A stretch of 64,000 nt of DNA, from contig JAMQGV010000002.1 of NCBI GenBank assembly GCA_025994075.1, positions 84,500 to 148,499 on the forward strand, in the 5' to 3' direction. Of the stretch, positions 19,589 to 31,617 are shown one piece after another (position 1 is the stretch's first letter; each line of letters starts with the position of its first letter). Source of the stretch: Vicinamibacteria bacterium. GTDB lineage: Bacteria > Acidobacteriota > Vicinamibacteria > Fen-336. The notes beneath the pieces are model-generated. The model had not been told where the DNA came from and did no database searches. It saw only the letters and a list, made by a program, of their open reading frames with translations. The translations under genes were made by a program, and so were the position numbers.

Positions 19589-19618
19589 TTGACAGATCTA
19601 TGCGTACATGCGTATATT
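19589..19618 (+). promoter_or_regulatory. arsR operon promoter with a repeated operator
   Basis: A perfect -35 TTGACA (19589-19594) is followed after 18 bases by TATATT (19613-19618). The spacer and the start of the -10 hold two direct ATGCGTA copies (19600-19606, 19608-19614), AT-rich for this genome. An ArsR-type repressor binding here would block RNA polymerase, giving autoregulation of the whole efflux operon. It is the best sigma-70 promoter in the window. Confidence 0.75.
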
Positions 19619-19640
19619 CGCACTTGTCGAAGGAGGAGGC

Positions 19641-20000
19641 ATGCTGGACCCGGAGCTGATCCCGCAGGTGGCCGAGCGCTTCAAGGCGCTGTCCGACCCC
19701 GTGCGGTTGCGCCTGTTGTCGGCGCTCATGGAGCGGGAGCGCACGGTGGGCGAACTCGCCCTGCTGTGCGCCAAGCGCCAGCCCAACGTCTCGCAGCAAC
19801 TGGCCTCGCTGGCCCATGCCGGGCTGGTCGCGGGACGTCGCGAGGGACAGCGGGTGTACTACCGCATCGCCGACCCGTACATCGCCCGCATCTGCTCGGC
19901 CGTGTGCGACGGCCTGGCCCGCGAGGCCCGCGGCGAGGCGGCGCCGCGCCGGCGGCCTGCGCGGCGTCCCGCACGCGTGACGGAGGTGGCCCGTGGCTGA
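19641..20000 (+). CDS. ArsR-family winged-helix repressor
   Basis: The 119-residue protein matches the ArsR/SmtB fold: ERFKALSDPVRLRLLSAL, ERTVGELALLCAKRQPNVSQQLASLAHAGLV (recognition helix) and the wing RREGQRVYYRI. Cysteines lie just before the recognition helix (LLCAKRQ) and in the C-terminal helix (RICSAVCDGL), possible sensing ligands for metal or sulfane sulfur. A basic tail (RRRPARRPARV) ends it. The start at 19641 has a perfect AGGAGG; an upstream in-frame ATG at 19608 lies inside the promoter. It is the first gene of the efflux operon and likely represses it. Confidence 0.9.
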   Translation: MLDPELIPQVAERFKALSDPVRLRLLSALMERERTVGELALLCAKRQPNVSQQLASLAHAGLVAGRREGQRVYYRIADPYIARICSAVCDGLAREARGEAAPRRRPARRPARVTEVARG

Positions 20001-21303
20001 GCGCAGAATCGTCCTGGGGCTCTTCGTGCTGATGGCGATCCCCGTCGGGGCTGCCGAACCCGAGCCGATCACGCTGCAGGTGGCGCTCCAGCGCGCAGGC
20101 GCCGAGGCGCCCGCCCTGGCTGCGGCCCGCGCTGGCGCGGACGCTGCCGAGGCCCGGGCCGAGGCCGGTGCCCGACAGCGCTGGCCGCGGCTCGTCGCCG
20201 AGTCGCGCCTCGCCTGGAGCGACTGGCCGTCGATGCTCTTCGCGCAGCGGCTGGACGCGGGGATCGTGGCCCAGGAGGACTTCGATCCCGCGCGCCTGAA
20301 CGCCCCCGACGTCGCCTGGCACCTCGGCACCACGGTCGCGGTGGAGGCGCCGGTCGACCTGTGGGGCCGGATCGGCACCGCTGCCGAGGCGGGCCGCGCC
20401 GCGGCGCGTGCCGCCCGCGCGGGCAGCGACGCCGCGCTGCGCGGCGTGCGGCTGCAGGTGACCGCGGCCTACTGGCGCGCGGCGCTGGCGCGCCGTGCCG
20501 TCGACGTGGCGCAGCGGGCGCTGGCTGCCGCCCGCGCGCGCGAGTCCGACGTGGAGAAGCGCGAGGCCCAGGGCGACGCGCTGCGCTCCGACCTGCTGCG
20601 GGCGAAGGCGCGCCGCCGCGAGCGCGAGGCCGACCTCGCCGCCCGCGAGGGCGATGCGCGGGTCGCGGCGGCGTTGCTGGCCCGCGCGATCGGCACGCCC
20701 GGCGCGGTGCTGCAGGCCGTCGACGAGGTGCCCGCTCCCGAGCCGGTCGCCGAGCCGGCCGAGGCGCTGGTCGCGCGCGCGGCGGAGCGGCCCGAGGTGG
20801 TCGCCGCCCGCGAACGCGGCGAGGCCGCCGCCGGCGCGGCGCGCGCGGAGTCGTTCGCGGCGCGGCCGGAACTGGGCGTCGCCGTCGCCCTGCGCGACGA
20901 CCGGCGCGACGGCGGCAGCGGCCAGTCGTTCATGGCCGGGGCCGGGCTGCGCTGGACGTGGGACGCGGGGCGCGACAAGCGGATCGCCGCCGCGCGTGCG
21001 GACGAGCAGGCGGCGCGGGCGATGGAGCGCGACGCGCGCGCCCAGGTCGAGCTGGAGGTGCGCCAGGCGCATGCCCAGGCCGAAGCCGCGCACCGCCGCT
21101 GGCTGGCCGCCCGCGGCGGCGCCGAAGAGATGCGCGAGGCGTTGCGCGTCGTCCGCGAGCGGCGCGGCGCGGGCCTCGCCACCCTGACCGACGAACTGGA
21201 AACCGAAGCGGCGGCCATTTCCGCCGAGCTGGGCGAGATCGCCGCGGCGGCCGACGCCGCCGTGGCGCGGGCGGCGCTGCGTCACGCCGCGGGGGAGCTG
21301 TAG
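19993..21303 (+). CDS. TolC-family outer-membrane efflux protein
   Basis: A 436-residue protein with a signal peptide (RIVLGLFVLMAIPVGAAEP) and long Ala/Arg/Glu-rich helices in two repeats, the pattern of TolC trimers that form the outer-membrane exit duct. The TolC-like segment ITLQVALQRAGAEAPAL begins the mature protein. The GTG start overlaps arsR. It supplies the outer-membrane part of the tripartite pump encoded here. Confidence 0.88.
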   Translation: MAERRIVLGLFVLMAIPVGAAEPEPITLQVALQRAGAEAPALAAARAGADAAEARAEAGARQRWPRLVAESRLAWSDWPSMLFAQRLDAGIVAQEDFDPARLNAPDVAWHLGTTVAVEAPVDLWGRIGTAAEAGRAAARAARAGSDAALRGVRLQVTAAYWRAALARRAVDVAQRALAAARARESDVEKREAQGDALRSDLLRAKARRREREADLAAREGDARVAAALLARAIGTPGAVLQAVDEVPAPEPVAEPAEALVARAAERPEVVAARERGEAAAGAARAESFAARPELGVAVALRDDRRDGGSGQSFMAGAGLRWTWDAGRDKRIAAARADEQAARAMERDARAQVELEVRQAHAQAEAAHRRWLAARGGAEEMREALRVVRERRGAGLATLTDELETEAAAISAELGEIAAAADAAVARAALRHAAGEL

Positions 21304-21307
21304 AGAG

Positions 21308-22347
21308 ATGAAGACCCGAGAGATCGCACTCATCACCGCGGCCGTGACCGCGGCTGCCTGCGGGGGCGCTCCCGCGCCGGCGCCGGGCGCTGCGGCCGCC
21401 GCGCGGCCCGCGCGCAACGTGAGCGTGGCCGTCGTCGGAACCGCGGATGCCGTGGCGCTCGACGTCCCCGGTACGGTCCAGGCGCGGCAGCGGGCCGCGC
21501 TGTCCGCCCGCATTCAGGCGTCCGTCGTCGAGCTGCCGCTGCGCGAGGGGCAGCGCGTGGAGGCGGGCGCGGTCGTGGCCCGGCTCGGCGACGAGGCCCT
21601 GCGCGCCGCCGTGCAGGCGGCCGAGGCCGGCGCGCGCGCCGCCGAGGCCGACCGCCAGCGCTTCGAGGCGCTGGCCGCCACCGGCGCCGCCACGCCGCGC
21701 GAGAAGGAAATGTCGGAGACGCGCGCCGCCGCCGCCGCGGCCGCCGTGTCCGCGGCCCGCGACGCGCTGTCCTACGCCGTGCTGCGGGCGCCGTTCGCCG
21801 GCGTCGTCGCCCAGCGCCCGGCCCGGCTCGGCGACGTGGTCGGCCCCGGCCAGACGGTGATCGTGGTCGAGGGCCAGGGCGCGCTCGAGGTGGTGGCCAG
21901 CGTGCCCGCGCGGGCCGCCGCGGGCCTCGCGGTCGGGCAGCGGCTGAACTTGCGGGTGGACGGCCGCGCCGACGCGGTCGGCGTGCGCGTCGCCACGGTC
22001 GCGCCGGCCGCGGACCCGGTGACCCACCGCGTCGAGGTCAAGGCCGACCTGGAGCCGGGCAGCGGCGTGCGCTCCGGCGCCTTCGCGCGCCTCGAGCTGC
22101 CGGTGGCTGGCGCCGGCAGCGGGCCGGCGCGGCTCACGATTCCGGCGAACGCGCTGTTCGAGCGCGGCGGCCTGGTCGGCGCCTTCGTCGCCGAAGGCGA
22201 CGTCGCGCGCCTGCGCTGGGTCGCCGTCGGCGCGCGCAGCGACGAACGGGTCGAAGTGCGCGCGGGCCTCGCGGCCGGCGAGCGCGTGATCGTCCAACCG
22301 GAGGGCCTCGCCGACGGCGACCGCATCGTCGTCGCGGGCGGCGGACA

Positions 22348-22351
<4 letters not shown>
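21308..22351 (+). CDS. RND efflux periplasmic adaptor (membrane fusion) lipoprotein
   Basis: The 347-residue protein has a lipobox TAAAC (Cys ~18), so it is probably lipid-anchored in the inner membrane. The biotinyl-lipoyl domain (ARIQASVVELPLREGQRVEAGAVVARL), a coiled-coil hairpin (Ala/Glu/Arg-rich, ~95-155) and VLRAPFAGVVAQRPARLGDVV match MacA/AcrA-type adaptors. It joins the TolC and RND proteins encoded on either side and overlaps the RND gene by four bases (GTGA). Confidence 0.9.
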
Positions 22352-25581
<3,230 letters not shown>

Positions 25582-25586
25582 AGAAG

Positions 25587-25799
25587 ATGACGATCGAACG
25601 CGCGCTGCGGGCCCTGGCGGGCTTCATGGTGCTCCTGTCCATCGCCCTGACGGTGTGGGTCGACCCGCGATTCGTGTGGCTGACCGCCTTCGTCGGCGCC
25701 AACCTGTTCCAGTCGGCCTTCACCAACTCGTGCCCGGCGATGGCCATCTTCCGCATGTTCGGCCTGCGGCCCTGCGTGCCCGCGCCGGAGAACAAGTAG
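25587..25799 (+). CDS. DUF2892 (YgaP transmembrane-like) protein
   Basis: A 70-residue membrane protein with the DUF2892 pattern: an N-terminal ERALRALAGFMVLLSIAL helix, WVDPRFVWLTAFVGANLFQSAFTNSCPA, then IFRMFGLRPC. The Cys of SCPA is conserved in the family. In YgaP this domain is joined to a sulfurtransferase (rhodanese), so a link to sulfur or thiol chemistry is plausible. It starts six bases after the RND gene and is clearly part of the operon. Confidence 0.88.
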   Translation: MTIERALRALAGFMVLLSIALTVWVDPRFVWLTAFVGANLFQSAFTNSCPAMAIFRMFGLRPCVPAPENK

Positions 25800-25804
25800 G
25801 CCCG

Positions 25805-25894
25805 ATGTCCGACGGGCTGCTGTTCATCGGCTTCCTGGCCGTCTGGTTCCTGCTGCAGGCCGTCGTGCTGCCGCGGCTCGGGGTGCCCACCTGA
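25805..25894 (+). CDS. Small membrane protein (29 codons to the first stop)
   Basis: An ATG six bases after the DUF2892 stop opens a 29-codon frame, SDGLLFIGFLAVWFLLQAVVLPRLGVPT, a single membrane helix. I recall small proteins in similar operons that resemble it and continue past GVPT with Cys motifs, but I cannot confirm this here. In this sequence the next codon is TGA, then 21 more in-frame codons ending in Cys (AVPQPRRSAGEDEKPAEPP-R-C). The hairpin after the TGA is listed separately. Confidence 0.5.
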   Translation: MSDGLLFIGFLAVWFLLQAVVLPRLGVPT

Positions 25895-25907
25895 GCCGTG
25901 CCGCAGC

Positions 25908-25923
25908 CCCGCCGGTCGGCGGG
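25908..25923 (+). promoter_or_regulatory. Hairpin after the small ORF stop (terminator or SECIS-like)
   Basis: CCCGCC (25908-25913) pairs with GGCGGG (25918-25923) around a GGTC loop. The loop begins ~20 bases after the TGA at 25892-25894, which matches the geometry described for bacterial selenocysteine elements. It could equally be the operon's terminator; there is no T tract. Confidence 0.35.
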
Positions 25924-25964
25924 CGAGGACGAGAAGCCGGCAGAGCCGCCGCGCTGCTGAACGT

Positions 25965-27371
25965 TCAGCGGCCGGCCGGCGTCCGCAGGTCGAAGATCCA
26001 GGCGGCGAAGCGCCCGTCGCGGTAGGTCGCGACGGGCGCGCGGCCGGGGTTGAAGTCGCGCGGGAAGTGGGTCAGTGCCACCACGTGGGTCACGTCGGCC
26101 GGCATCCACTGCGTGCGCGGCGTGACGAGGCCGGCGAGATCGTGGACCCGGACGTCGGAGCGCCACGCGATCAGCCCCACCTCCATCAGCGCGACGCGGC
26201 CGTTCGGCGGCACGTGGGCGCGCAGCCAGTCCGCGACCTGAAGGTAGACGCGGGTGCGCTGTCCGCCCCAGTAGTTCGAGTCGAAACGGGTGGCGGTGGC
26301 GTGGGCGCGCTGCACGACGACGGCCAGCAGCAGGGCCACGGCGAGCCGCGCCAGGCGGCGGACCGGCGGGCGCAGCGAAGGATGCATGGCGACGCCCACG
26401 ACGCCCGCGAAAGCGCAGGTCACCACCAGCAGCATGATCGGATACACGTGCCAGAGGAACAGCGTGAGCGGGCGCAGCGCGAGGTAGCACAGGCCGTGAC
26501 CCGCCGCCCAGGCGAGAAGCACGGGCCCGGCGCCCCCCGCGCGGAACCAGGCCGCGGCGCCGCAGGCCGCGAGGCCGGCGATCGCCAGCAGTGCCGGCCA
26601 GGCATCCCCCGGGGCGAGCCGGCTGGGCCCCACGCGCAACAGGTGCAGGGCGTACTCGCCGAGCGCCGTCTGGTGATACTTGGCCGCCGCCGTCGCCGGC
26701 AGCGGCGAGCCGAAGGCGTGGATCGCGAACAGCGCCCACGGCAGCACGGGGGCCAGGAATGCCGCCGCGGGCGCCAGCGCCGGCCGCCACGCCGGTCCTC
26801 CCGCTCCGCGGAGCAGCGAGCGCAGGCCCCACAGTGCGAGCAGTCCCGCCCAGGCCAGGGCGTCGGGGCGCGTCAGCACCGCGAGGCCGGCCAGCGCTCC
26901 GGCCAGCGCGGGCCGCGACCGCTCGGCGGCCAGGGCGCTCGCCAGCACCAGGGCCGCGACGAGGTTGGTCTCGAGCGAGACGAACATCCCGCTGCCGGCC
27001 CCGCCCAGGAGCACCCCGGCCGCCGCCACCCGCGAGGGCCAGGGCCCGAGGGGCGCGAGCAGTTGCACCACCAGCACGGCCTGTGCAGTCCAGCCGAGGC
27101 AGCCGACCACGGCCATCGCCGCGGGCAGCGCGTCGTGCCCGACCAGCGCGCGCAGCGCCGCGGCGATCAGGACGTGGCCGGGAGCGGTGGAGCCGAGCCG
27201 CCACTCGCCGGGGTTGAAGACGAAGCCGCGGCCGAGGACGAGGTTCTCCGCATAGCGGTAGGTGATGTAGGCGTCGTCGAGGAGGAGGTCGCGGAAGGCC
27301 ATCCACTGGAGGAGCACCACCAGCGGCGCCAGTGCCGCGAGCAGCCAGACGGACTTGGAAGCGCGGCGCAA
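25965..27371 (-). CDS. GT-C type membrane glycosyltransferase (GT39/arabinosyltransferase-like)
   Basis: A 468-residue protein with about ten predicted membrane spans. The first periplasmic loop holds DDAYITYRYAENLVLGRGFVFNPGE, the acidic motif and pattern of GT-C glycosyltransferases that use polyprenyl-phosphate sugars, similar to AftB/ArnT-like enzymes. The C-terminal region is soluble and periplasmic (PNGRVALMEVGLIAWRSDVRV). It probably adds a sugar to an envelope glycan outside the membrane. It stands divergent to the arginase-like gene. Confidence 0.75.
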   Translation of the reverse strand: MRRASKSVWLLAALAPLVVLLQWMAFRDLLLDDAYITYRYAENLVLGRGFVFNPGEWRLGSTAPGHVLIAAALRALVGHDALPAAMAVVGCLGWTAQAVLVVQLLAPLGPWPSRVAAAGVLLGGAGSGMFVSLETNLVAALVLASALAAERSRPALAGALAGLAVLTRPDALAWAGLLALWGLRSLLRGAGGPAWRPALAPAAAFLAPVLPWALFAIHAFGSPLPATAAAKYHQTALGEYALHLLRVGPSRLAPGDAWPALLAIAGLAACGAAAWFRAGGAGPVLLAWAAGHGLCYLALRPLTLFLWHVYPIMLLVVTCAFAGVVGVAMHPSLRPPVRRLARLAVALLLAVVVQRAHATATRFDSNYWGGQRTRVYLQVADWLRAHVPPNGRVALMEVGLIAWRSDVRVHDLAGLVTPRTQWMPADVTHVVALTHFPRDFNPGRAPVATYRDGRFAAWIFDLRTPAGR

Positions 27372-27415
27372 GGAGCCTGATTGTAGAACGCCGCGGGGCG
27401 GCTATCCTCCGCACG

Positions 27416-28207
27416 GTGACGACACGGGTGCGGCTGCTGGGGCTCCGCTACGACGAGCGCTCGTCCCATCTGCGCGGGGCGGCCGCGGCGCCGCCGGCGA
27501 TTCGCGCGGCCCTGCACTCGGGAGCCTCGAACCTGTGGGCGGAAGACGGCACCGACCTCGAGGGCTTCCTCGAGGACCTGGGCGACGTCGACCCCGGGAC
27601 CGGCGACGCCGCGCTGGACGCGATCACCGCCGCCGCGGAGCGCGCTCTCGCCGGACCGGCGCTGTTCCTCGGCGGCGACCACTCGGTGACGTTCCCGGTG
27701 ATGCGCGCCGTGGCGCGCCGACACGGTCCCGTCTCGATCCTGCACTTCGACGCCCACCCCGACCTCTACGACCGCTACGACGGCGACCCGCACTCGCACG
27801 CCTGCCCGTTCGCGCGCGTGATGGAGGCGGGCCTGGCCCGCCGGCTGGTGCAGTTCGGCATCCGCACGCTCAACGGCCACCAGCGGGAGCAGGCCGCGCG
27901 CTTCGGCGTCGAGATCGTGCCCGTCGACGACTGGGACCGCTGGGTGCCCGACCTCGAGGGGCCCTGCTACGTCAGCTTCGACCTCGACGCGCTCGACCCG
28001 GCGTTCGCGCCCGGCGTCTCGCACCGCGAGCCGGGCGGGCTGTCCGTGCGCCAGGCGCTGCGCGTGATTCACGCGTTGCGCGCGCCCGTCGTCGGCGCGG
28101 ACCTGGTGGAGCTCAACCCCGCGCAGGACGTGGCCGGCGTCTCCGCCGTGGTCTGCGCCAAGCTGGTCAAGGAACTCGCGGCGCGGATGGGGAAGCTGTC
28201 CGCATGA
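27416..28207 (+). CDS. Arginase/agmatinase family enzyme
   Basis: The 263-residue protein has all metal-binding motifs of ureohydrolases: GGDHS (~86), DAHPDLYD (~112) and SFDLDALDP (~187), which bind two Mn ions. Members hydrolyse arginine, agmatine, formiminoglutamate or guanidinobutyrate; the substrate loop does not let me choose. The GTG at 27416 avoids an upstream extension into the divergent gene. Its stop overlaps the next gene (ATGA), an odd pairing of a soluble hydrolase with a glycosyltransferase-like membrane protein. Confidence 0.9.
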   Translation: MTTRVRLLGLRYDERSSHLRGAAAAPPAIRAALHSGASNLWAEDGTDLEGFLEDLGDVDPGTGDAALDAITAAAERALAGPALFLGGDHSVTFPVMRAVARRHGPVSILHFDAHPDLYDRYDGDPHSHACPFARVMEAGLARRLVQFGIRTLNGHQREQAARFGVEIVPVDDWDRWVPDLEGPCYVSFDLDALDPAFAPGVSHREPGGLSVRQALRVIHALRAPVVGADLVELNPAQDVAGVSAVVCAKLVKELAARMGKLSA

Positions 28208-31200
28208 GCGGGCCGCGGCGCGTGGCCGCCCGGCTGCTTCTCGCGGGACTCCTGTCGGCTCCCGCGGTCGCGGAGCAGATCGCGATCGAGAGCCGGCTGC
28301 AGGTCGAGGCCGGCCGGGCCAGCGTCGTGCTGGTCAACAAGGGCGACGCCGAGGCTCGCGACCTCGCCCTGAGCGTCGAACTCGCCGGGCGCCGGCAGGC
28401 GTTCCCGCCGGCGTCGCTGGGCCCGGGGGGACGGCGCGAGCACGCGCTCGACGTGCCGGCGGACGTCGGGCCGCCCGGCACCTACCCGCTGCTGCTGCGG
28501 CTGTCGTGGCGCGACCGCAACGGCTGGCCGCTCTCCGGGGTGGACGTGAAGGGGCTGGTGGTCGGCCAGCCGTCGCTGCCGGATCCGGGCTACGACGTGA
28601 GCGCCGGGCCGCTCGACCTGACCGGGTCGGCGCGCTGGCGGATCGACGTGGTGAACCTCGACGGGCGGCCGCGCCGGCTGCAGGCCCGGGTGCTGGCCCC
28701 GCGCGAGTTGCGGGTCGAGCCCGAGCGCTTCGAGGTCGAGCTGGGCCCCGACGGCCTCACCCGCATCCTCGAGGTGACCGACGCGGGCGCGCTGCCGGGC
28801 GCCAGCTACCCCCTGTTCGTGCTGCTGGAGCAGCCCGGCAGCACGCAGGTCGACGTGCGCGGGGCGACCGCGCTGGCACGGGTCCACGCGAGCGCGCCGC
28901 TCGGCGCCCTGCGCCGGCCGCTGCTCGGCCTCGGCGCGGCCTGCCTCGCGCTCGGCCTGCTGTGGCCGCTGGCTCGGCGCCGCTGGCCGCAGCGGGCCGA
29001 GGCGTGGGCCGCGAGCTTCGCCGCGCGGCTCGGCCCCGGCGAGCGGGCCGCCGGCGTCGCGACGCTGGCGATCGTCTACGTCGTGCTCGGCGTCGCCTTC
29101 CCGCCGGGCGCGCTGCTCTCGCCGACCACGCCGACGGGCGGCGACACGCCGGCCCACAACTATCTCGTGACCCACCTCGCCGGGTCGTTGCGCGAGGGCA
29201 CCGTGATCTCCTGGGCAGGCGGCTGGTGGGCCGGCTTCCCGATGTTCCAGTTCTACTTCCCGCTGCCCTACGTCGTGATGGCGCTCTTCTCGTGGGCGCT
29301 GCCGCAGAACGTCGTGTTCAAGGTGGCGTCGATGGCCGGCGTCTGGGCGCTGCCGCTGGCGCTGTGGCTGATGGCGCGGCGCGCGGGCCACGGCCTGCAG
29401 CCGGCGCTGGCGGCCGCCGCGGCCGTGCCGCTGCTGTTCGTCGACACCCACTCGATGTGGGGCGTGAACGTGCGCTCGACGCTGGCCGGCATGATCGCCA
29501 ACTCGTGGTCGTTCGCGCTGTTCTGCGTCCTGCTCGGCCACGCGGTCGCGGACCTGGAAGCGGGCCGGCCGCGGCGGCGGACGGCGCTGCTGACGGCGGC
29601 GCTGTGCCTGTCCCACTTCTTCACCACGCTGGTCGCGGCGGCCTCGCTGTGGCTGCTGCTGCCCGCGTGGGGCCGCGGCGCGGCGCGGCGGCTGCCGGCG
29701 CTGCTGCTGCCGCAGGCCGCGGGCTTCGCGCTGGCCGGCTTCTGGCTGCTGCCGCTGGTGCTGAAGACCGGCTGGTCGGTGGAGTTCGGCGGCGACTGGG
29801 ACACGCCGCTCTTGGGCACGCTGCCGGGCTACGCGCCCGGGCTCGCGCTCGGTGCGCTGGCCGGGCTCGCCGCCGCCGCGCGCGGGGGCCGGCTCGAGCA
29901 GTTGCTGGCGCTGATGCTGGCCGCCTCGCTCGTGCTCTACCAGCTCGGCGGCCGCCTCAACGCCAGCTTTCCGAACGTGCGCTTCTGGCCGTTCCTGTTC
30001 TTTGCGCTCGTGATGTTGGCAGCGCTCGGGCTCGCGCGCGTGCTCGGCCGCCTCGGGGGCGGCGCCTGGCTGGCGGTCGCTGCCGCAGCCTTCGCCGCCG
30101 CGGGAGTCGCCCGGCCGGACCTCGACGAGGGTGGCTGGTACCGCTGGAACATGCGCGGCGCCGAAGCGATGCCGGCCGCGTCCCACCTCGACACGATCGC
30201 CGCGGCGATGCGCGGCACGCCCGGGCGCTTCGTCTCCGAGCAGGGAGCCTCCGGCCGCCGCTTCGGGTCCGACCGCGTCTTCGAGGCGCTGCCGGCGACG
30301 ATCGGCAAGCCGTTCCTCGCCGGCGGCATCGTCAACTCCGCCACTGGCGCCCTCTTCGCGTACACCGTGCAGTGCGAGCTCTCCCAGGAGTGCGCCGGGT
30401 TCCCCAAGCTGGTGTCGCCGCCGGGCTACGACCTCGCCAGCGGGCTGCGCCACGCGGACCTGTTCGCGGTGTCCCACGTCGTCGTCCACTCCGCGACCCT
30501 GAAGCGGGACCTCGCGGCCGCCGGCGGCTGGTCGCGCGCCGCGGTGGCGGACGACTACGAGGTGTTCGCCCGCGACGGCGGCCCGGCGCCGCTGGTCGAG
30601 GTGCTGCCCGCGCACCCGCTCGTGCTGCGGGACGGGGCCTGGAAGGAGCGCGCCGTCGAGTGGTTCGCGCAGCCCGCGCTGCTGGAGCGCCCCGTGATCC
30701 TGGCGGCCGCGGGGCAACTGCTCCCGGCCGAGGCCGGGCCCGAGATCGGCCTCCGCGAGTTCGCGGCGCTGCTGGTGTCGGCCCGCCGCGACGCGGCGGA
30801 GCCGCTGGCCTGGAGCCTGCTGGGCCCGTTCCCGCATGCGGCGTCGCTGGCCGACCCGCTCGCGTGGAACCCGCTCGGGCGCGACGAGGCGTCGCTGCGA
30901 CCGGGCGCGGACCCGGTCGCCGGCCGCGGCTGGCGGCCCGCGTTGCGCGACCGCGCGATCCTGCTCGACGCGCTGCTCAACCCGGCCCTGCAGGTGGTGG
31001 CCTACGCCCACGTGGCGCTGCACGCCGCGGCGCCGGCGCCCGCCGAGCTGTGGATCGGCGTCGACGACGAGGCGCGCGTCTTCTGGAACGGACGCGACCT
31101 GGGACGGGTGGCCCGCCGCGACGCGCGCGACGCCGCGCGCCTGCCTGTTTCGGTCTCTGCCGGCCGCAACGATCTGCTTCTGAAGGTGTCGCAGCGGGGC

Positions 31201-31617
31201 GGGGCCGCGATGTTCGCGGCGCGGGTCACGGCACCGGGCGGCGCGCCGGTGGCGGGGCTGTCGCCGGGCGCGCCGCTCGACGGTGCGGCGCTGCCGGCAC
31301 CGCCAGCGTCGCGCCCCGCGCGGACCGGATGCCGGGTCGAGGTGCAGCGCTTCGACGACCGCGAGGTGCGCTTCACCACCGACTGCCCGGGGCAGCCGCA
31401 CCTCGTGAAGCAGTCGCACTTCCCGAACTGGCGGGCCGAGGGCGCGGACGGGCCGTTCCTGACCACGCCCCACTTCCAGGTCGTCTACCCGCGCGGGCGC
31501 GAGGTGACGCTGCGCTACGGGTCGACGGCGGCCGATCACGCCGGGCGGGCGCTGACGCTGCTCGCGATCGCCGGCCTGCTCGTCTGGCCGCGGCTCCTGC
31601 GGAGGTTCGAGCCATGA
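28204..31617 (+). CDS. Large PF10131-type membrane protein (putative GT-C glycosyltransferase)
   Basis: A 1137-residue protein: signal peptide, a ~200-residue periplasmic beta-rich N-terminus with two NPCBM/alpha-galactosidase-like or CARDB-like repeats (VVLVNKGDAEARDL, IDVVNLDGRPRRL), then ~ten membrane spans starting near residue 240 and a long soluble C-terminus. The segment GGDTPAHNYLVTHLAGSL with FPMFQFYFPLPYVV fits the PF10131 membrane domain related to GT-C enzymes. The C-terminal half has a beta-sandwich-like stretch (VEVQRFDDREVRFTTD). It is probably an envelope polysaccharide or glycolipid enzyme. It is translationally coupled to both neighbours. Confidence 0.7.
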   Translation: MSGPRRVAARLLLAGLLSAPAVAEQIAIESRLQVEAGRASVVLVNKGDAEARDLALSVELAGRRQAFPPASLGPGGRREHALDVPADVGPPGTYPLLLRLSWRDRNGWPLSGVDVKGLVVGQPSLPDPGYDVSAGPLDLTGSARWRIDVVNLDGRPRRLQARVLAPRELRVEPERFEVELGPDGLTRILEVTDAGALPGASYPLFVLLEQPGSTQVDVRGATALARVHASAPLGALRRPLLGLGAACLALGLLWPLARRRWPQRAEAWAASFAARLGPGERAAGVATLAIVYVVLGVAFPPGALLSPTTPTGGDTPAHNYLVTHLAGSLREGTVISWAGGWWAGFPMFQFYFPLPYVVMALFSWALPQNVVFKVASMAGVWALPLALWLMARRAGHGLQPALAAAAAVPLLFVDTHSMWGVNVRSTLAGMIANSWSFALFCVLLGHAVADLEAGRPRRRTALLTAALCLSHFFTTLVAAASLWLLLPAWGRGAARRLPALLLPQAAGFALAGFWLLPLVLKTGWSVEFGGDWDTPLLGTLPGYAPGLALGALAGLAAAARGGRLEQLLALMLAASLVLYQLGGRLNASFPNVRFWPFLFFALVMLAALGLARVLGRLGGGAWLAVAAAAFAAAGVARPDLDEGGWYRWNMRGAEAMPAASHLDTIAAAMRGTPGRFVSEQGASGRRFGSDRVFEALPATIGKPFLAGGIVNSATGALFAYTVQCELSQECAGFPKLVSPPGYDLASGLRHADLFAVSHVVVHSATLKRDLAAAGGWSRAAVADDYEVFARDGGPAPLVEVLPAHPLVLRDGAWKERAVEWFAQPALLERPVILAAAGQLLPAEAGPEIGLREFAALLVSARRDAAEPLAWSLLGPFPHAASLADPLAWNPLGRDEASLRPGADPVAGRGWRPALRDRAILLDALLNPALQVVAYAHVALHAAAPAPAELWIGVDDEARVFWNGRDLGRVARRDARDAARLPVSVSAGRNDLLLKVSQRGGAAMFAARVTAPGGAPVAGLSPGAPLDGAALPAPPASRPARTGCRVEVQRFDDREVRFTTDCPGQPHLVKQSHFPNWRAEGADGPFLTTPHFQVVYPRGREVTLRYGSTAADHAGRALTLLAIAGLLVWPRLLRRFEP

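Noticed and set aside
19608..19640. ATG at 19608 as the arsR start
   Set aside because: It lies on top of the -10 element; the ATG at 19641 has a perfect ribosome site and gives the family N-terminus.
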